DNA of 45,478 nucleotides from Collinsella sp. GTDB taxonomy: Bacteria; Actinomycetota; Coriobacteriia; Coriobacteriales; Coriobacteriaceae. Below, piece after piece: positions 32,813-41,320 of the stretch (positions are counted from its first letter, which is position 1; each line of letters begins with the position of its first letter). The DNA is taken from contig JAUMOL010000008.1 of NCBI GenBank assembly GCA_031295385.1, positions 1 through 45,478 on the forward strand, in the 5' to 3' direction. The notes beneath the pieces were generated by a model, which saw only the letters and a program-made list of their open reading frames with translations, searched no databases and had not been told where the DNA came from. Made by a program: the position numbers and the translations under genes.

Positions 32813-33108
32813 CCGGAAAATGCATCCCGTTCTGGAGCCAAAAACTGGGCCGTAGTTTCCGCCAAGCATCCCATCCGGAAAGCGTGTCCCGTTCTGAGCC
32901 TGAATTCTGGGATGTACTTTCCGCTGAAGCTTCTACCGGAAAATGCATCCCATTCCGAGCGCTCATTCCGGGACACAGTTTCCGCATGCGGCCCCGTTGG
33001 GAAAGTTCATCCCGCTCTGAGGACTCGTTCCGAGATGCAATTTCCGCTTGAGGGCTGTTCCGGAAAGCGCGTCCCATTCCGAGTGGCAATTCCGGGACAC
33101 AGTTTCCG
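32813..33108. repeat. Hairpin array A: five 49-bp units, 61-62-bp period
   Basis: Units lie at 32813-32861, 32875-32923, 32936-32984, 32998-33046 and 33060-33108. Each is exactly 49 bp, begins (C)CGGAAA, ends TTTCCG, and has TCCC/GGGA further in, so most units fold into a stem of about 15 nt with an 18-nt loop. The 12-13-bp spacers are related (often CTTGAGG-like). Units differ by many substitutions but almost no indels. The same repeat forms array B. Confidence 0.92.
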
Positions 33109-33404
33109 CAGATACAAGGCGACAGTCCGCCGCCCTTATCACATGCCTTCAAATATACGATCCAGAGACACAAAACAGCAGATAGAATGCTCTTTTTCAA
33201 AAAAGTACACGTCCCGAAACTTACCCATTCTTCATAACTCGCTACCGTTCAAGGTCGCCGATTACCACGCGCCGATTCAAACAAGAAATATGTCGCCAAA
33301 AGCAGGTCATCTACCTGCATGGTTAGATTTTGGTCAGCTTTTGGTCAGCTGAGCGGCAAGTTCCGGCTGATACGTTTTTGCTACCCAAAAGGAGGCGGTA
33401 GCTC
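33109..33404. other. Leader region of the AbiEi-like gene
   Basis: No gene is visible here. The last part has GCAGGT/ACCTGC inverted arms (33303-33318) and an 11-bp tandem repeat TTTTGGTCAGC (33328-33338 and 33339-33349), then AGGAGG (33390-33395) as the ribosome site for the gene at 33405. The middle is AT-rich (for example 33210-33230) and may hold the promoter. Confidence 0.4.
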
Positions 33405-34403
33405 ATGACCCATTGCAATGACCAACTCATCGACCAACTGCTCACCCAAGCCGAACAAGAGGGGCGCTGTCTGATTCCCCCGAGCGCGGCGATCCGAAAA
33501 GCGCTCCTGCGGCGCATCGGCGACATGGTCGTCTCCCCCATGCCGGGATTGTTCGCGCGCAAAATACGCTGGGATGAACTAAACCGAGCGCAACGCCATT
33601 GCGAGATTATCCGCGCCCTTGCGATCATCCACCCCGATTGGACGTTCTGCTCGTTTTCGGCTGCCTGCCTGCTGGGGCTCGAGGTCTCGTGGCGACACCT
33701 GAATGTCGTGCATGTCTGCAGCTCGACAAAGCCGTCGGCTCGTCCGGGCGCACATATTCAGCGGCACCAGATTGAGCCGGCCGGAGCAATACGCAGAGTC
33801 GGCATATCGGTAACGCCGCCTATCCAAACGGCCACAGATTGCCTGCTGCAAACTGGTTTTGCCGACGGCATGCCCATTGCCGATTCGGCGATCTCAAAGC
33901 TCGGCCTTACGCGGGAACAGCTGATGGAGGCCGTTGAGCAACGAGCGACTGCCCGCAATGGTCGCGCAATTCGCACCGCCCTCACAACGCTTCGATATGC
34001 CGACGTCCGCGCCGAGAGCGGTGGGGAATCGGTCGCCCGAGCCGTCATGATCGAGACCGGTTTTGCGCCCGACTGGCTTCAATACGAGCTGACGGACCCC
34101 TTCGATTCGACCGAAACCATGCGAACGGACTTTGCCTGGGAGACCCAGGCGCGGGAGCTCACGTTGGGAGAACTCGACGGGCTCGTCAAATATACCGACC
34201 AGGCCATGCTAGCCGGGCGCACCACCGCCGAGGCGCTCGTTGCCGAACGACAGCGCGAGGCGCACCTATCGCTCTACGGTCACCCTCTGCTGCGCTTTAC
34301 CATGAACGAGGTCCGCTCGGCAGGAATGCTCACCAAAAAGCTTCAGACGGCAGGCATCCGGCAGACCGCGCTGCCGACGTGGCTCAACGAAGTGGAGCTG
34401 TAG
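33405..34403 (+). CDS. AbiEi-like / PD-(D/E)XK-like protein
   Basis: The 332-aa protein resembles actinobacterial proteins annotated as AbiEi-type antitoxins with a C-terminal endonuclease-like fold. Residues 1-130 form the AbiEi-like part. Residues 204-262 have the run ESGGES, R240-x-D242-F-A-W and E256-x-DGLVKY, the pattern of the Vsr/DUF559 PD-(D/E)XK fold. AbiEi antitoxins repress abiE operons, but no AbiEii toxin gene is adjacent. The ATG at 33405 follows AGGAGG. The gene is bracketed by hairpin arrays A and B. The family call is by eye. Confidence 0.7.
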   Translation: MTHCNDQLIDQLLTQAEQEGRCLIPPSAAIRKALLRRIGDMVVSPMPGLFARKIRWDELNRAQRHCEIIRALAIIHPDWTFCSFSAACLLGLEVSWRHLNVVHVCSSTKPSARPGAHIQRHQIEPAGAIRRVGISVTPPIQTATDCLLQTGFADGMPIADSAISKLGLTREQLMEAVEQRATARNGRAIRTALTTLRYADVRAESGGESVARAVMIETGFAPDWLQYELTDPFDSTETMRTDFAWETQARELTLGELDGLVKYTDQAMLAGRTTAEALVAERQREAHLSLYGHPLLRFTMNEVRSAGMLTKKLQTAGIRQTALPTWLNEVEL

Positions 34404-34425
34404 GAGCTGCTAGGCCGCGCATCGC

Positions 34426-34770
34426 CGGATCGCATCCCCCCTATCTGGGCCGCGTTTTCCCAACGGCCACGCCAACGGAAAGCGCGTCCCATTCTGAGGC
34501 ATGATTCCGGGACACAGCTTCCGGTTGAGGGGCGATCCGGAAAGCACGACCCGTTCCGAGACCGAATTCCGGGACGCAGTTTCCGCTTGAGGCTTCAACC
34601 GGAAAATGCATCCCAGGCTGGAGCCATATTCCGGGACACACTTTCCATTTGAGGCCTCTACCGGAAAACGAATCCCATTCTGAGCGTCGAATCCGGGATA
34701 CAGTTTCCGTTTGAAGCCCGTCCGGAAAGTACGCCCCATTCTGGAGCCGAAATCTGGGACGAATCTTCCG
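34426..34770. repeat. Hairpin array B: one shortened and five 49-bp units
   Basis: Full units lie at 34475-34523, 34537-34585, 34599-34647, 34661-34709 and 34722-34770, all exactly 49 bp with 12-13-bp spacers. A shortened unit with an internal deletion lies at 34426-34461. Sequence and orientation match array A. The array starts 22 bp after the AbiEi-like stop codon and fills most of the 488-bp gap before xdhD. Confidence 0.92.
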
Positions 34771-34786
34771 CATGCGGAGGCGCTCC

Positions 34787-34822
34787 AAACAAAAGGCCCC
34801 GGCTCGCGATGGAGCTGGGGCC
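34787..34822 (-). terminator. Terminator of the uacT-ssnA-ygfK-fdx-xdhD unit
   Basis: On the minus strand GGCCCCAGCTC and GAGCCGGGGCC form an 11-bp stem (with one mismatch or G-T pair) followed by TTTTGTTT. It lies 69 nt after the xdhD stop. Confidence 0.82.
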
Positions 34823-34891
34823 AAAGGCGCAGCGTATGTAATTGATGCTGAGCGCGAACGGCCCGTTAGCAATGGCCGTACGCGCTCTACC

Positions 34892-37669
34892 CTACCCGCG
34901 GTGACGGGCGCGGCTGTAGGGCGTATCCACCATGGGCAGATCGGGACGCAGTTTGCCGTCAAACGCGCGGTAGGCGTTCTGCACGGCGGGCGCCGTGGGG
35001 ATCGTTGCGATCTCGCCGATGCCCTTGCCGCCGTACGCCACGGGCAGCAGCTCGTCCTTCTCCACGTAGATGGCGTGGATATCCGGAATCTCGGGCGCGC
35101 GGAACAGCCCGAGCGTACCGTACCTTGCCTGGGGCACGCAGTCCTTGAGCGGCCAGTCCTCGGTAAGCGCATAGCCCATACCCATGAGCACGCCGCCTTC
35201 GATCTGACCCTGAATGGAGATGGGGTTGACCACCTTGCCGGAATCGTGCGCGGCATAGACCTCGCTCACGCGGCCGTCATCATCCAGAATGACCACATGT
35301 GTGGCAAAGCCGTAGCAGATGTGGCTCTTGGGGTTGGGAACATCCGCACCCAGCTTGTCGGTCGGCTCCAGATACACGTAGCCAAACTCGCATCCCTCGA
35401 GCGCCTTGATGGCGGCCGCGGGATCCTGAGGATGCATACCCTGGCCGGCGACGAGCTCCTGCGTGCGCAGCTGATAGGCGCGACCGTCGTCGTACTCGAT
35501 CTTGACGCCGTCGCCATGCGCGCTCACGGGAGCGGCGGGCGCAGGCTTGCCGGCCTCGATGTCAAGCATGGCATCGCGCAGCAGGAAGGCGGCACCGCGC
35601 ACGGCCTCGCCGGTCACGACCGTCTGACGCGAGCCAGACGTGGTGCCGGAGTCGGGAGCGTTCTCGGTGGAGCACTCGCCATTGGCAATGCAGCTCAGCG
35701 GCAGACCGCAGGCCTCGGCAACGTCTTGCAAAAAGACGGTGTTACAGCCCTGGCCGATGTCGGACGTGGCGGCGTAGACCACGGCGCGGCCATCCTCGAT
35801 GCGAATCTTGCAGCGGCCGGCATCGGGCAGGCCCACGCCCACGCCGGCGTTCTTCATGGCGCAGGCAATGCCGGCGTGGCCGGGATGCGCGTAGTAGGCA
35901 TCCTTGACCTCGAGCAGCGTCTCCTTCAGCGCCGTGGAGCAGTCGGCAATCTGGCCGTTGGGCAGAACCTCACCCGGCTCGATGGCGTTACGGTAGCGAA
36001 TCTCCCACGGATCCAGGCCGACCTTCTCGGCCAGCAGGTCGATCAGGCTCTCGAGCGCAAATTCGGACTGGCAAACGCCAAAGCCTCGGTACGCACCGGC
36101 GGGCGGGTTGTTGGTGTAGTAGCCAAAGCCGCGAATGTCGGTATTCTGGTACTTGTAGGGGCCGACGGCATGCGTACAGGCGCGCTCGAGCACCGGGCCG
36201 CACAGCGACGCGTAGGCGCCGGTGTCAAAGTTGATCTCGCAATCCAGACCGGTAAAGTTGCCCTCGGCGTCGCAACCCAGTGTAAAGGTACCGTCCATGG
36301 CGTGGCGCTTGGGATGGAATGCAAGCGACTCGGCACGAGTGAGCTTGCACTTCACAGGACGCTGGAACTTATAGGCAGCGAGCGCGGCCAGGTGCTGGAT
36401 GGACACGTCCTCCTTGCCGCCAAAGCCGCCGCCCACGAGCATGGTCTCGACGACCACACGCTCGGGTTCGCTATCCCAGCCAAACATGTGGGCGCACTCT
36501 TTGCGCGTATCGTAGGCGCCCTGGTCGGTCGACTGCACCTTGACGCCGTTCTTGTACGGGAAGGCGACGGCGCACTCGGGCTCCAAGAAGGCATGCTCGG
36601 TAAAGGGTGTGGTAAAGCGCTGTGTCACGGTAAACGCGCTCTCCGCCAGCGCCTTGGCGGCGTCGCCGCGCGTCACATGGCGGCTCTGGCACACGTTGTC
36701 CTTGAGCTCCACCGTGTTGCCAAAGGCAAAAAAACTGTCGTGCAGGCGCGGGGCGTCGGCCGCCTTGGCCTCGACAATGTTACGCACGGGCTCCAGCGGC
36801 TCGTAATCAATCTTTACGAGCTTCTTGGCCTTCTCGAGCGTCGCCTCGTCCTCGGCAACCACCAGCACGATGGCATCGCCCACGCAGCGGGTGATATCGC
36901 CCTGAGCGATCATGACGTCCCAGTCCTGGATAAGGTGGCCGACCTGGTTGACCGGCACGTCCTCGGCGCGCAGGATGCCCACCACACCGGGCAGGGCCTC
37001 GGCCTTGGAGGTATCGATGGAGAGCACGCGGGCGCGCGGATACTTGGAGCGCACGGCGCTGGCGTAGGTCAGGCCCGGCTGATCGAGCTCGTCGATGTCG
37101 TCGGGATACTTGCCCTCGCCGAGCACCTTCTTGCGCACGTCAATACGGAAGGCGCGCTTGCCCACGCCGTAGTCGTCGCCGCGCTCCAAGTCCTCGTCGA
37201 TCTGTTTTTCGCCGCGGAGCACCGCGGCTGCCAGCGAAATGCCCTCAATAATCTTCTTGTAGCCGGTGCAGCGGCAGACGTTACCGCGAATGGCGTACTT
37301 GATCTGCTCCTCGGTGGGTTCGGGGTCCTCGGCGATGAGCGCCGCACCCGCCATGACCATGCCGGGGATGCAAAAGCCGCACTGCACGGCGCCCACGGCG
37401 CCAAAGGCGTACACGAAGGCCTCGCGCACGTCCTCGGGCAGGCCCTCGACGGTCACGATGTTGCGGCCGGCGGCAAGCGCGGTGGTCAGCACGCAGGCCT
37501 TGACGGCCGCACCGTCCACGTGGATGGTGCAGGTACCGCATGCGCCCTCGGAGCAGCCGTCCTTGGCGGAATGGATATGCAGGTCGTCGCGCAGGTAGCG
37601 CAGCAGCGGTTTGTTTTGGGTCGTCGTGCGCTCAACGCCGTTAACGGTAAAAGTGAATTCCTGTGCCAT
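34892..37669 (-). CDS. xdhD: XdhD-like selenium/molybdenum hydroxylase with fused 2Fe-2S domain
   Basis: This 925-aa protein fuses an N-terminal 2Fe-2S ferredoxin domain (Cys 39, 44, 47, 59) and a second 2Fe-2S domain (Cys 97, 100, 132, 134) to a molybdopterin domain with GGGFGGKE (413-420), GAYRGFG (525-531) and the catalytic Glu 886 in GKGIGE. The FAD domain of normal xanthine dehydrogenase is missing, as in XdhD and Se-dependent XDH. It probably hydroxylates or reduces a purine. The downstream position of ferredoxin and YgfK suggests electrons go through them rather than through a flavin. Substrate unproven. Confidence 0.9.
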   Translation of the reverse strand: MAQEFTFTVNGVERTTTQNKPLLRYLRDDLHIHSAKDGCSEGACGTCTIHVDGAAVKACVLTTALAAGRNIVTVEGLPEDVREAFVYAFGAVGAVQCGFCIPGMVMAGAALIAEDPEPTEEQIKYAIRGNVCRCTGYKKIIEGISLAAAVLRGEKQIDEDLERGDDYGVGKRAFRIDVRKKVLGEGKYPDDIDELDQPGLTYASAVRSKYPRARVLSIDTSKAEALPGVVGILRAEDVPVNQVGHLIQDWDVMIAQGDITRCVGDAIVLVVAEDEATLEKAKKLVKIDYEPLEPVRNIVEAKAADAPRLHDSFFAFGNTVELKDNVCQSRHVTRGDAAKALAESAFTVTQRFTTPFTEHAFLEPECAVAFPYKNGVKVQSTDQGAYDTRKECAHMFGWDSEPERVVVETMLVGGGFGGKEDVSIQHLAALAAYKFQRPVKCKLTRAESLAFHPKRHAMDGTFTLGCDAEGNFTGLDCEINFDTGAYASLCGPVLERACTHAVGPYKYQNTDIRGFGYYTNNPPAGAYRGFGVCQSEFALESLIDLLAEKVGLDPWEIRYRNAIEPGEVLPNGQIADCSTALKETLLEVKDAYYAHPGHAGIACAMKNAGVGVGLPDAGRCKIRIEDGRAVVYAATSDIGQGCNTVFLQDVAEACGLPLSCIANGECSTENAPDSGTTSGSRQTVVTGEAVRGAAFLLRDAMLDIEAGKPAPAAPVSAHGDGVKIEYDDGRAYQLRTQELVAGQGMHPQDPAAAIKALEGCEFGYVYLEPTDKLGADVPNPKSHICYGFATHVVILDDDGRVSEVYAAHDSGKVVNPISIQGQIEGGVLMGMGYALTEDWPLKDCVPQARYGTLGLFRAPEIPDIHAIYVEKDELLPVAYGGKGIGEIATIPTAPAVQNAYRAFDGKLRPDLPMVDTPYSRARHRG

Positions 37670-37681
37670 GGTGATTCCCTT

Positions 37682-38161
37682 CTACACGCCGGCGGCGATG
37701 CCGGTGCGGTCGTGGATAGCGCCATGCGGGCAGACGACGGCGCACATGCCACACGACAGGCAGTCCGCGCCGTCGATATGGGCGCAGTTGTCCTCGATGC
37801 GGATAGCGCCGGCGGGGCACTTTTTAGCGCACATGCCGCAACCGATGCAGCTGGTGTCGCAGATCTTGCGCGCAATGGCGCCCTTATCGGTGTTGTTGCA
37901 GCGCACCAGGATGTTCTGGTAGCCGGGAACGAAGGCAATCACGCGCTGCGGGCACGCCATGCCGCACAGGCCACAGCCCGTGCACTTGGAGCGGTCCACA
38001 CGGGCGACGCCGTCGACCAGCGCGATGGCACCGTGGGGGCAGGCCGTAACGCAGGCGCCACAGCCAATGCAGCCTTCGCTGCAGCGGGCGTCGCCGCCTG
38101 CGGAAGCACAGCCGCTTCCGCAGGCAACGTAGGCCACGTGATGTTGAATGGATTTGGCCAT
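37682..38161 (-). CDS. Polyferredoxin with four 4Fe-4S motifs
   Basis: This 159-aa protein has four CxxCxxCxxxC motifs (CIGCGACVTACP, CTGCGLCGMACP, CIGCGMCAKKCP, CLSCGMCAVVCP) and extra Cys near the N-terminus (VACGSGCASAGGDARC), like the RnfB-type ferredoxin domain. It should carry electrons between YgfK and the XdhD-like enzyme; its gene lies between theirs with gaps of 11-12 nt. No membrane anchor is seen. A stand-alone polyferredoxin here replaces the FAD subunit (YgfM) found in E. coli. Confidence 0.9.
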   Translation of the reverse strand: MAKSIQHHVAYVACGSGCASAGGDARCSEGCIGCGACVTACPHGAIALVDGVARVDRSKCTGCGLCGMACPQRVIAFVPGYQNILVRCNNTDKGAIARKICDTSCIGCGMCAKKCPAGAIRIEDNCAHIDGADCLSCGMCAVVCPHGAIHDRTGIAAGV

Positions 38162-38172
38162 AAGAGACTCGC

Positions 38173-41172
38173 CTATTTCTTAAGAAGGTACGAATAGTTG
38201 TCGCGCACGGCCCTGATGGTCAGGCGGACGGCCTCGGGCAGACCGGTGTTGACGGCATCGACCGAGACGGTGCGGACCGTGCCGGCGACGCGGACCTTAA
38301 AGTGGTCCTCGTCCACGGCCAGGAAGCCCTCGTTCTCGGAGTTCTCCATGTCCTGCTCGCTCCAGAACAGGGTGAGCTTGTCCTTGTAGGGACGGCCCTC
38401 CTGGTAGGGGCAGAACACGGCGCAGTTGCCGCACTCGTTGCACATACCGTCGACGTGGACGACCTGATGCTTGGCCAGGCCCGGCACCTTAATGGCCACG
38501 TTGGCGCGGTTGGGGCACACGTCGCAGCAGACCTCGCACACCGAGCCGCAGCCCAGGCAGCGGGTCTTGGTGCAGTTGCGCTTGTCGCGGCACAGCGACC
38601 CCTTGCGCTCGTAGCAGGTGTCCTCGCGGCCAGCCTGCTCGTTGCAATCGGCGTACTTGTTAAAGTCAACGCCGGCGATGGCACGGGCGACCTCGGCGGC
38701 GTCGGCGATAGCCTCGACCACGGTGGCAGGACCGCGACGGCAGTCACCTGCAGCCCAGACGCCCTCGACGCCGGTGGAGGTGGCGGCAAGGCGGCCGCGA
38801 CGGTCGTGCTCGACGCCCGCGGCATCGTACAGGCTGGCATCGATGCCCTCGCCCACGGCGCAGATCACCGTGGTGGCGGGAAGCTCAACGGTCTCGCCCG
38901 TGGCGACAGGGCTGCGACGGCCGCTTGCATCCGGCTCGCCAAGCTCCATAACATCGCAGGTCAGCACGGCGCCGTTAAGTGCCTTGGGCGCCAGCAGCTC
39001 GCAGAACTCAACGCCATCGGCAAGAGCAAGATCGAGCTCTTCCTCGTCGGCGGGCATCTGCTTCTTGGTGCGGCGATACACCAGGCGCACGTTCTTCACA
39101 CCAGCCAGGCGCTTGGCCACGCGGGCCGCATCCATGGCGGTGTTGCCGGCGCCAATGACTACGACGTCCTCGCCCAGCTCGAGCTTCTCGCCCTTCTTGG
39201 CGGCCTCGAGGAACTCCAGCACATCGAGCTCGGCACCCTCTCCCAGGCCCGCAGAGCCGGGCATCCAGGCACCGGTGGCCACGACCACGTCGGTAAAGCC
39301 CTGGGCCTTGAGCTCGTCGATGGACTCCACGCGAGCATTGAGCTGCACCTTGGCGCCAAAGGCCAGGCAGAGCTCGGCGTCGTGGGAGATATCGTCGCTG
39401 GCGATACGGAACTCGGGGATCACGTGACGGACCACGCCGCCGAGCGAGTCGCGGGCCTCAAAGATGGTGACGGGCACGCCGGCGCGCGTCAGGAAGAACG
39501 CCGTCGCCAGTCCGGCCGGGCCGCCGCCGATAACGGCAACGTTGTGCTCGCCGTCGTTGGCGATGGCCTGGGCGCGCAGCTTGGGCAGCACGGCGGTCAT
39601 GGCCTCGCGGGCGGCCTTGAGCTTGCTGGCGCGAATCTGGGCGCCCTCGGGCTCGTAGAACGCACGCTCGCAGGCACGGCCGCAGGGATGCGGGCAGATG
39701 GTGCCGGTAATGAACGGCAGGGCGTTGCGCTCGATGATGATGTTGAGTGCGTCCTCGTAGCGGCCCTCGTCAACAGCCGCCAGATAGGCGGGAATATCCT
39801 GCTGGATGGGGCAGCTCGTGCGGCACGGCGTGGTAAAGCAGTCGGAAAGCGGGCTCTTGCCGGCGACTTTGCGGTCGGGCAGCGGGCGCAGCGGCTTCTT
39901 GTAGAGCGGGTTGGTGAGCGAGTCGGTCTGGATCGCGGTCACGGCGTCGAGAGAGACGCCCGCGAACGGCTTGCCATCCAGGTCGGTAAACTCGCCGGCC
40001 ATCTGGCTAAAGCGCTCGTAGCCACCGGGTTTGAGCACGTCGGTCGCCAGGGTAACGGGCCAAATGCCAGCATCGTACAGGGCGCGGATGTTGTAGACCG
40101 TGGCACCACCGGAGTAGCTGATGCGCAGTTTGCCATCGAACTGCTCGGTAATGCGGCGGGCGGCCTCGATGGTCAGCGAGAACAGCGAACGGCCGGACAT
40201 GTACATTTCGGTCGAGGGCAGCTCGTTTCTCGTCACGTCGACGGGGAACGTGTTGGTCAGCTTGACGCCAAACTCCAGGCCGCGCTCGGCGCACAGGGCA
40301 ATCAGGCGCTCGAACATAGGCACGGCATCGGCCCACTGCAGGTCCTCGCGGAAGTGCGTGTCATCGAAGACGATGTAGTCAAAGCCCAGCTCGTTCAGAC
40401 GCTGGCGGGCAAACTCATAGCCCAGCAGCGTGGGGTTGCACTTGATGTAGGTGTTGAGGCCCTTCTCGGTGATCAGATAGGTCGCGATGCGCTCGATCTC
40501 GGCGGGCGGGCAGCCGTGCAGAGTAGACTCGGTGATGGAGTTGGAGACGCGCGCCGGAATGGACTCGACAAATGCGTCGTCAACGTGCTCAAACTTGTCC
40601 AGGTTAGCGAGCGCCCACGTGCGGCACTCGTTCCAAACCTCGGAGCCGCTGGCGTCCTTCATGCCCTCAATGTAGGCGTCGACCTTGGGGCTCTTGATAC
40701 CCTCCAGGTCATAGCCCACGGACATGTTAAAGACAAAGCCGTCCGGGCTACCCAGACCGTACTCGCGAGCGATGAGGTGGCAGGCGAACCATGCCTTCAC
40801 GTACTCAGCAAAAGCCTGCGGAACCTCGAGCTCGGTCGACCACTCGCAGTTGTAGCACTCGTCCTGCGCCACGATGCAGGGCTTGTTCACACACTTGGAG
40901 AGCTCCTCGCCGTCCATAACCTGAACGGTCTTAAGCTCAAAGAAGCGGGAACCGGCCACGTAGGATGCCACGATGTTCTGGGCAAGCTGCGTGTTGGGGC
41001 CGGCGGCCGGGCCAAACGGAGTCTCGATGCGCTCGTCAAAAATGGGAAGCGCGCCCTCCTGGTTGGTCGTGACCATCTTGCGCACGCCAAAGACGGCGCC
41101 CTGAGTCTTGTGCTCCTCGATAATCCAGTTCATCAGCTGCGAAAACGGGATCGGCCTCATGATGTCGCTCAT
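38173..41172 (-). CDS. ygfK: YgfK-type iron-sulfur flavoprotein oxidoreductase
   Basis: This 999-aa protein has an N-terminal dihydropyrimidine dehydrogenase-like barrel (about 1-430). A Cys-rich link follows (about 445-500), then a GltD-like FAD/NAD(P) module with GGGPAG (549-554) and GAGNTAMD (674-681). The C-terminus has two 4Fe-4S clusters (CLGCGSVCEVCCDVCP, 872-887; CNECGNCAVFCP, 911-922). Called a putative selenate reductase subunit, it is essential to urate degradation in gut anaerobes. It probably reduces the purine ring or passes NAD(P)H electrons to ferredoxin. The ATG at 41172 follows GAGGAG. Confidence 0.93.
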   Translation of the reverse strand: MSDIMRPIPFSQLMNWIIEEHKTQGAVFGVRKMVTTNQEGALPIFDERIETPFGPAAGPNTQLAQNIVASYVAGSRFFELKTVQVMDGEELSKCVNKPCIVAQDECYNCEWSTELEVPQAFAEYVKAWFACHLIAREYGLGSPDGFVFNMSVGYDLEGIKSPKVDAYIEGMKDASGSEVWNECRTWALANLDKFEHVDDAFVESIPARVSNSITESTLHGCPPAEIERIATYLITEKGLNTYIKCNPTLLGYEFARQRLNELGFDYIVFDDTHFREDLQWADAVPMFERLIALCAERGLEFGVKLTNTFPVDVTRNELPSTEMYMSGRSLFSLTIEAARRITEQFDGKLRISYSGGATVYNIRALYDAGIWPVTLATDVLKPGGYERFSQMAGEFTDLDGKPFAGVSLDAVTAIQTDSLTNPLYKKPLRPLPDRKVAGKSPLSDCFTTPCRTSCPIQQDIPAYLAAVDEGRYEDALNIIIERNALPFITGTICPHPCGRACERAFYEPEGAQIRASKLKAAREAMTAVLPKLRAQAIANDGEHNVAVIGGGPAGLATAFFLTRAGVPVTIFEARDSLGGVVRHVIPEFRIASDDISHDAELCLAFGAKVQLNARVESIDELKAQGFTDVVVATGAWMPGSAGLGEGAELDVLEFLEAAKKGEKLELGEDVVVIGAGNTAMDAARVAKRLAGVKNVRLVYRRTKKQMPADEEELDLALADGVEFCELLAPKALNGAVLTCDVMELGEPDASGRRSPVATGETVELPATTVICAVGEGIDASLYDAAGVEHDRRGRLAATSTGVEGVWAAGDCRRGPATVVEAIADAAEVARAIAGVDFNKYADCNEQAGREDTCYERKGSLCRDKRNCTKTRCLGCGSVCEVCCDVCPNRANVAIKVPGLAKHQVVHVDGMCNECGNCAVFCPYQEGRPYKDKLTLFWSEQDMENSENEGFLAVDEDHFKVRVAGTVRTVSVDAVNTGLPEAVRLTIRAVRDNYSYLLKK

Positions 41173-41246
41173 AATGAGCTCCTCTCTGTAACGCCCGGCG
41201 AGACCGCGCGGCGGGCGCAAATACGGTGTAGCGCTAGCACAGCGCC

Positions 41247-41306
41247 GGCGACCCCGCGGAGGTCGCCTATACGCGCGTCGGATGCGGCGAAACATCCGGC
41301 GCGCGT
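41247..41306 (-). other. Two hairpins between ssnA and ygfK
   Basis: GGCGACC (41247-41253) pairs with GGTCGCC (41261-41267). A longer stem of 14 nt with one G-T position pairs 41271-41284 with 41293-41306. The second ends 14 nt after the ssnA stop. No T-tract follows. Transcript processing or partial termination is plausible. Confidence 0.6.
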
Positions 41307-41320
41307 GAATCTACTTGTAA

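Noticed and set aside
32690..32869. N-terminal extension of the DUF234 ATPase
   Set aside because: The extra codons are a translation of the perfect palindrome and part of array A; a strong ribosome site precedes the inner ATG at 32689.
32813..33108. CRISPR array for the 49-bp units (also 34426-34770)
   Set aside because: The repeats are strongly degenerate, the 12-13-bp spacers are related to each other and too short, and no cas gene is near.
32745..33200. Peptides translated through the hairpin arrays (also 34410-34739)
   Set aside because: The 61-62-bp period is not a multiple of three, so the units are read in changing frames. The open frames reflect a lack of stop codons, not selection for protein.
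34772..38197. A 1,141-codon open frame on the + strand opposite xdhD and the polyferredoxin
   Set aside because: It is antisense to genes with full catalytic and Cys motifs. High GC at third positions removes stop codons from the opposite strand; the frame is low-complexity and has no domain.
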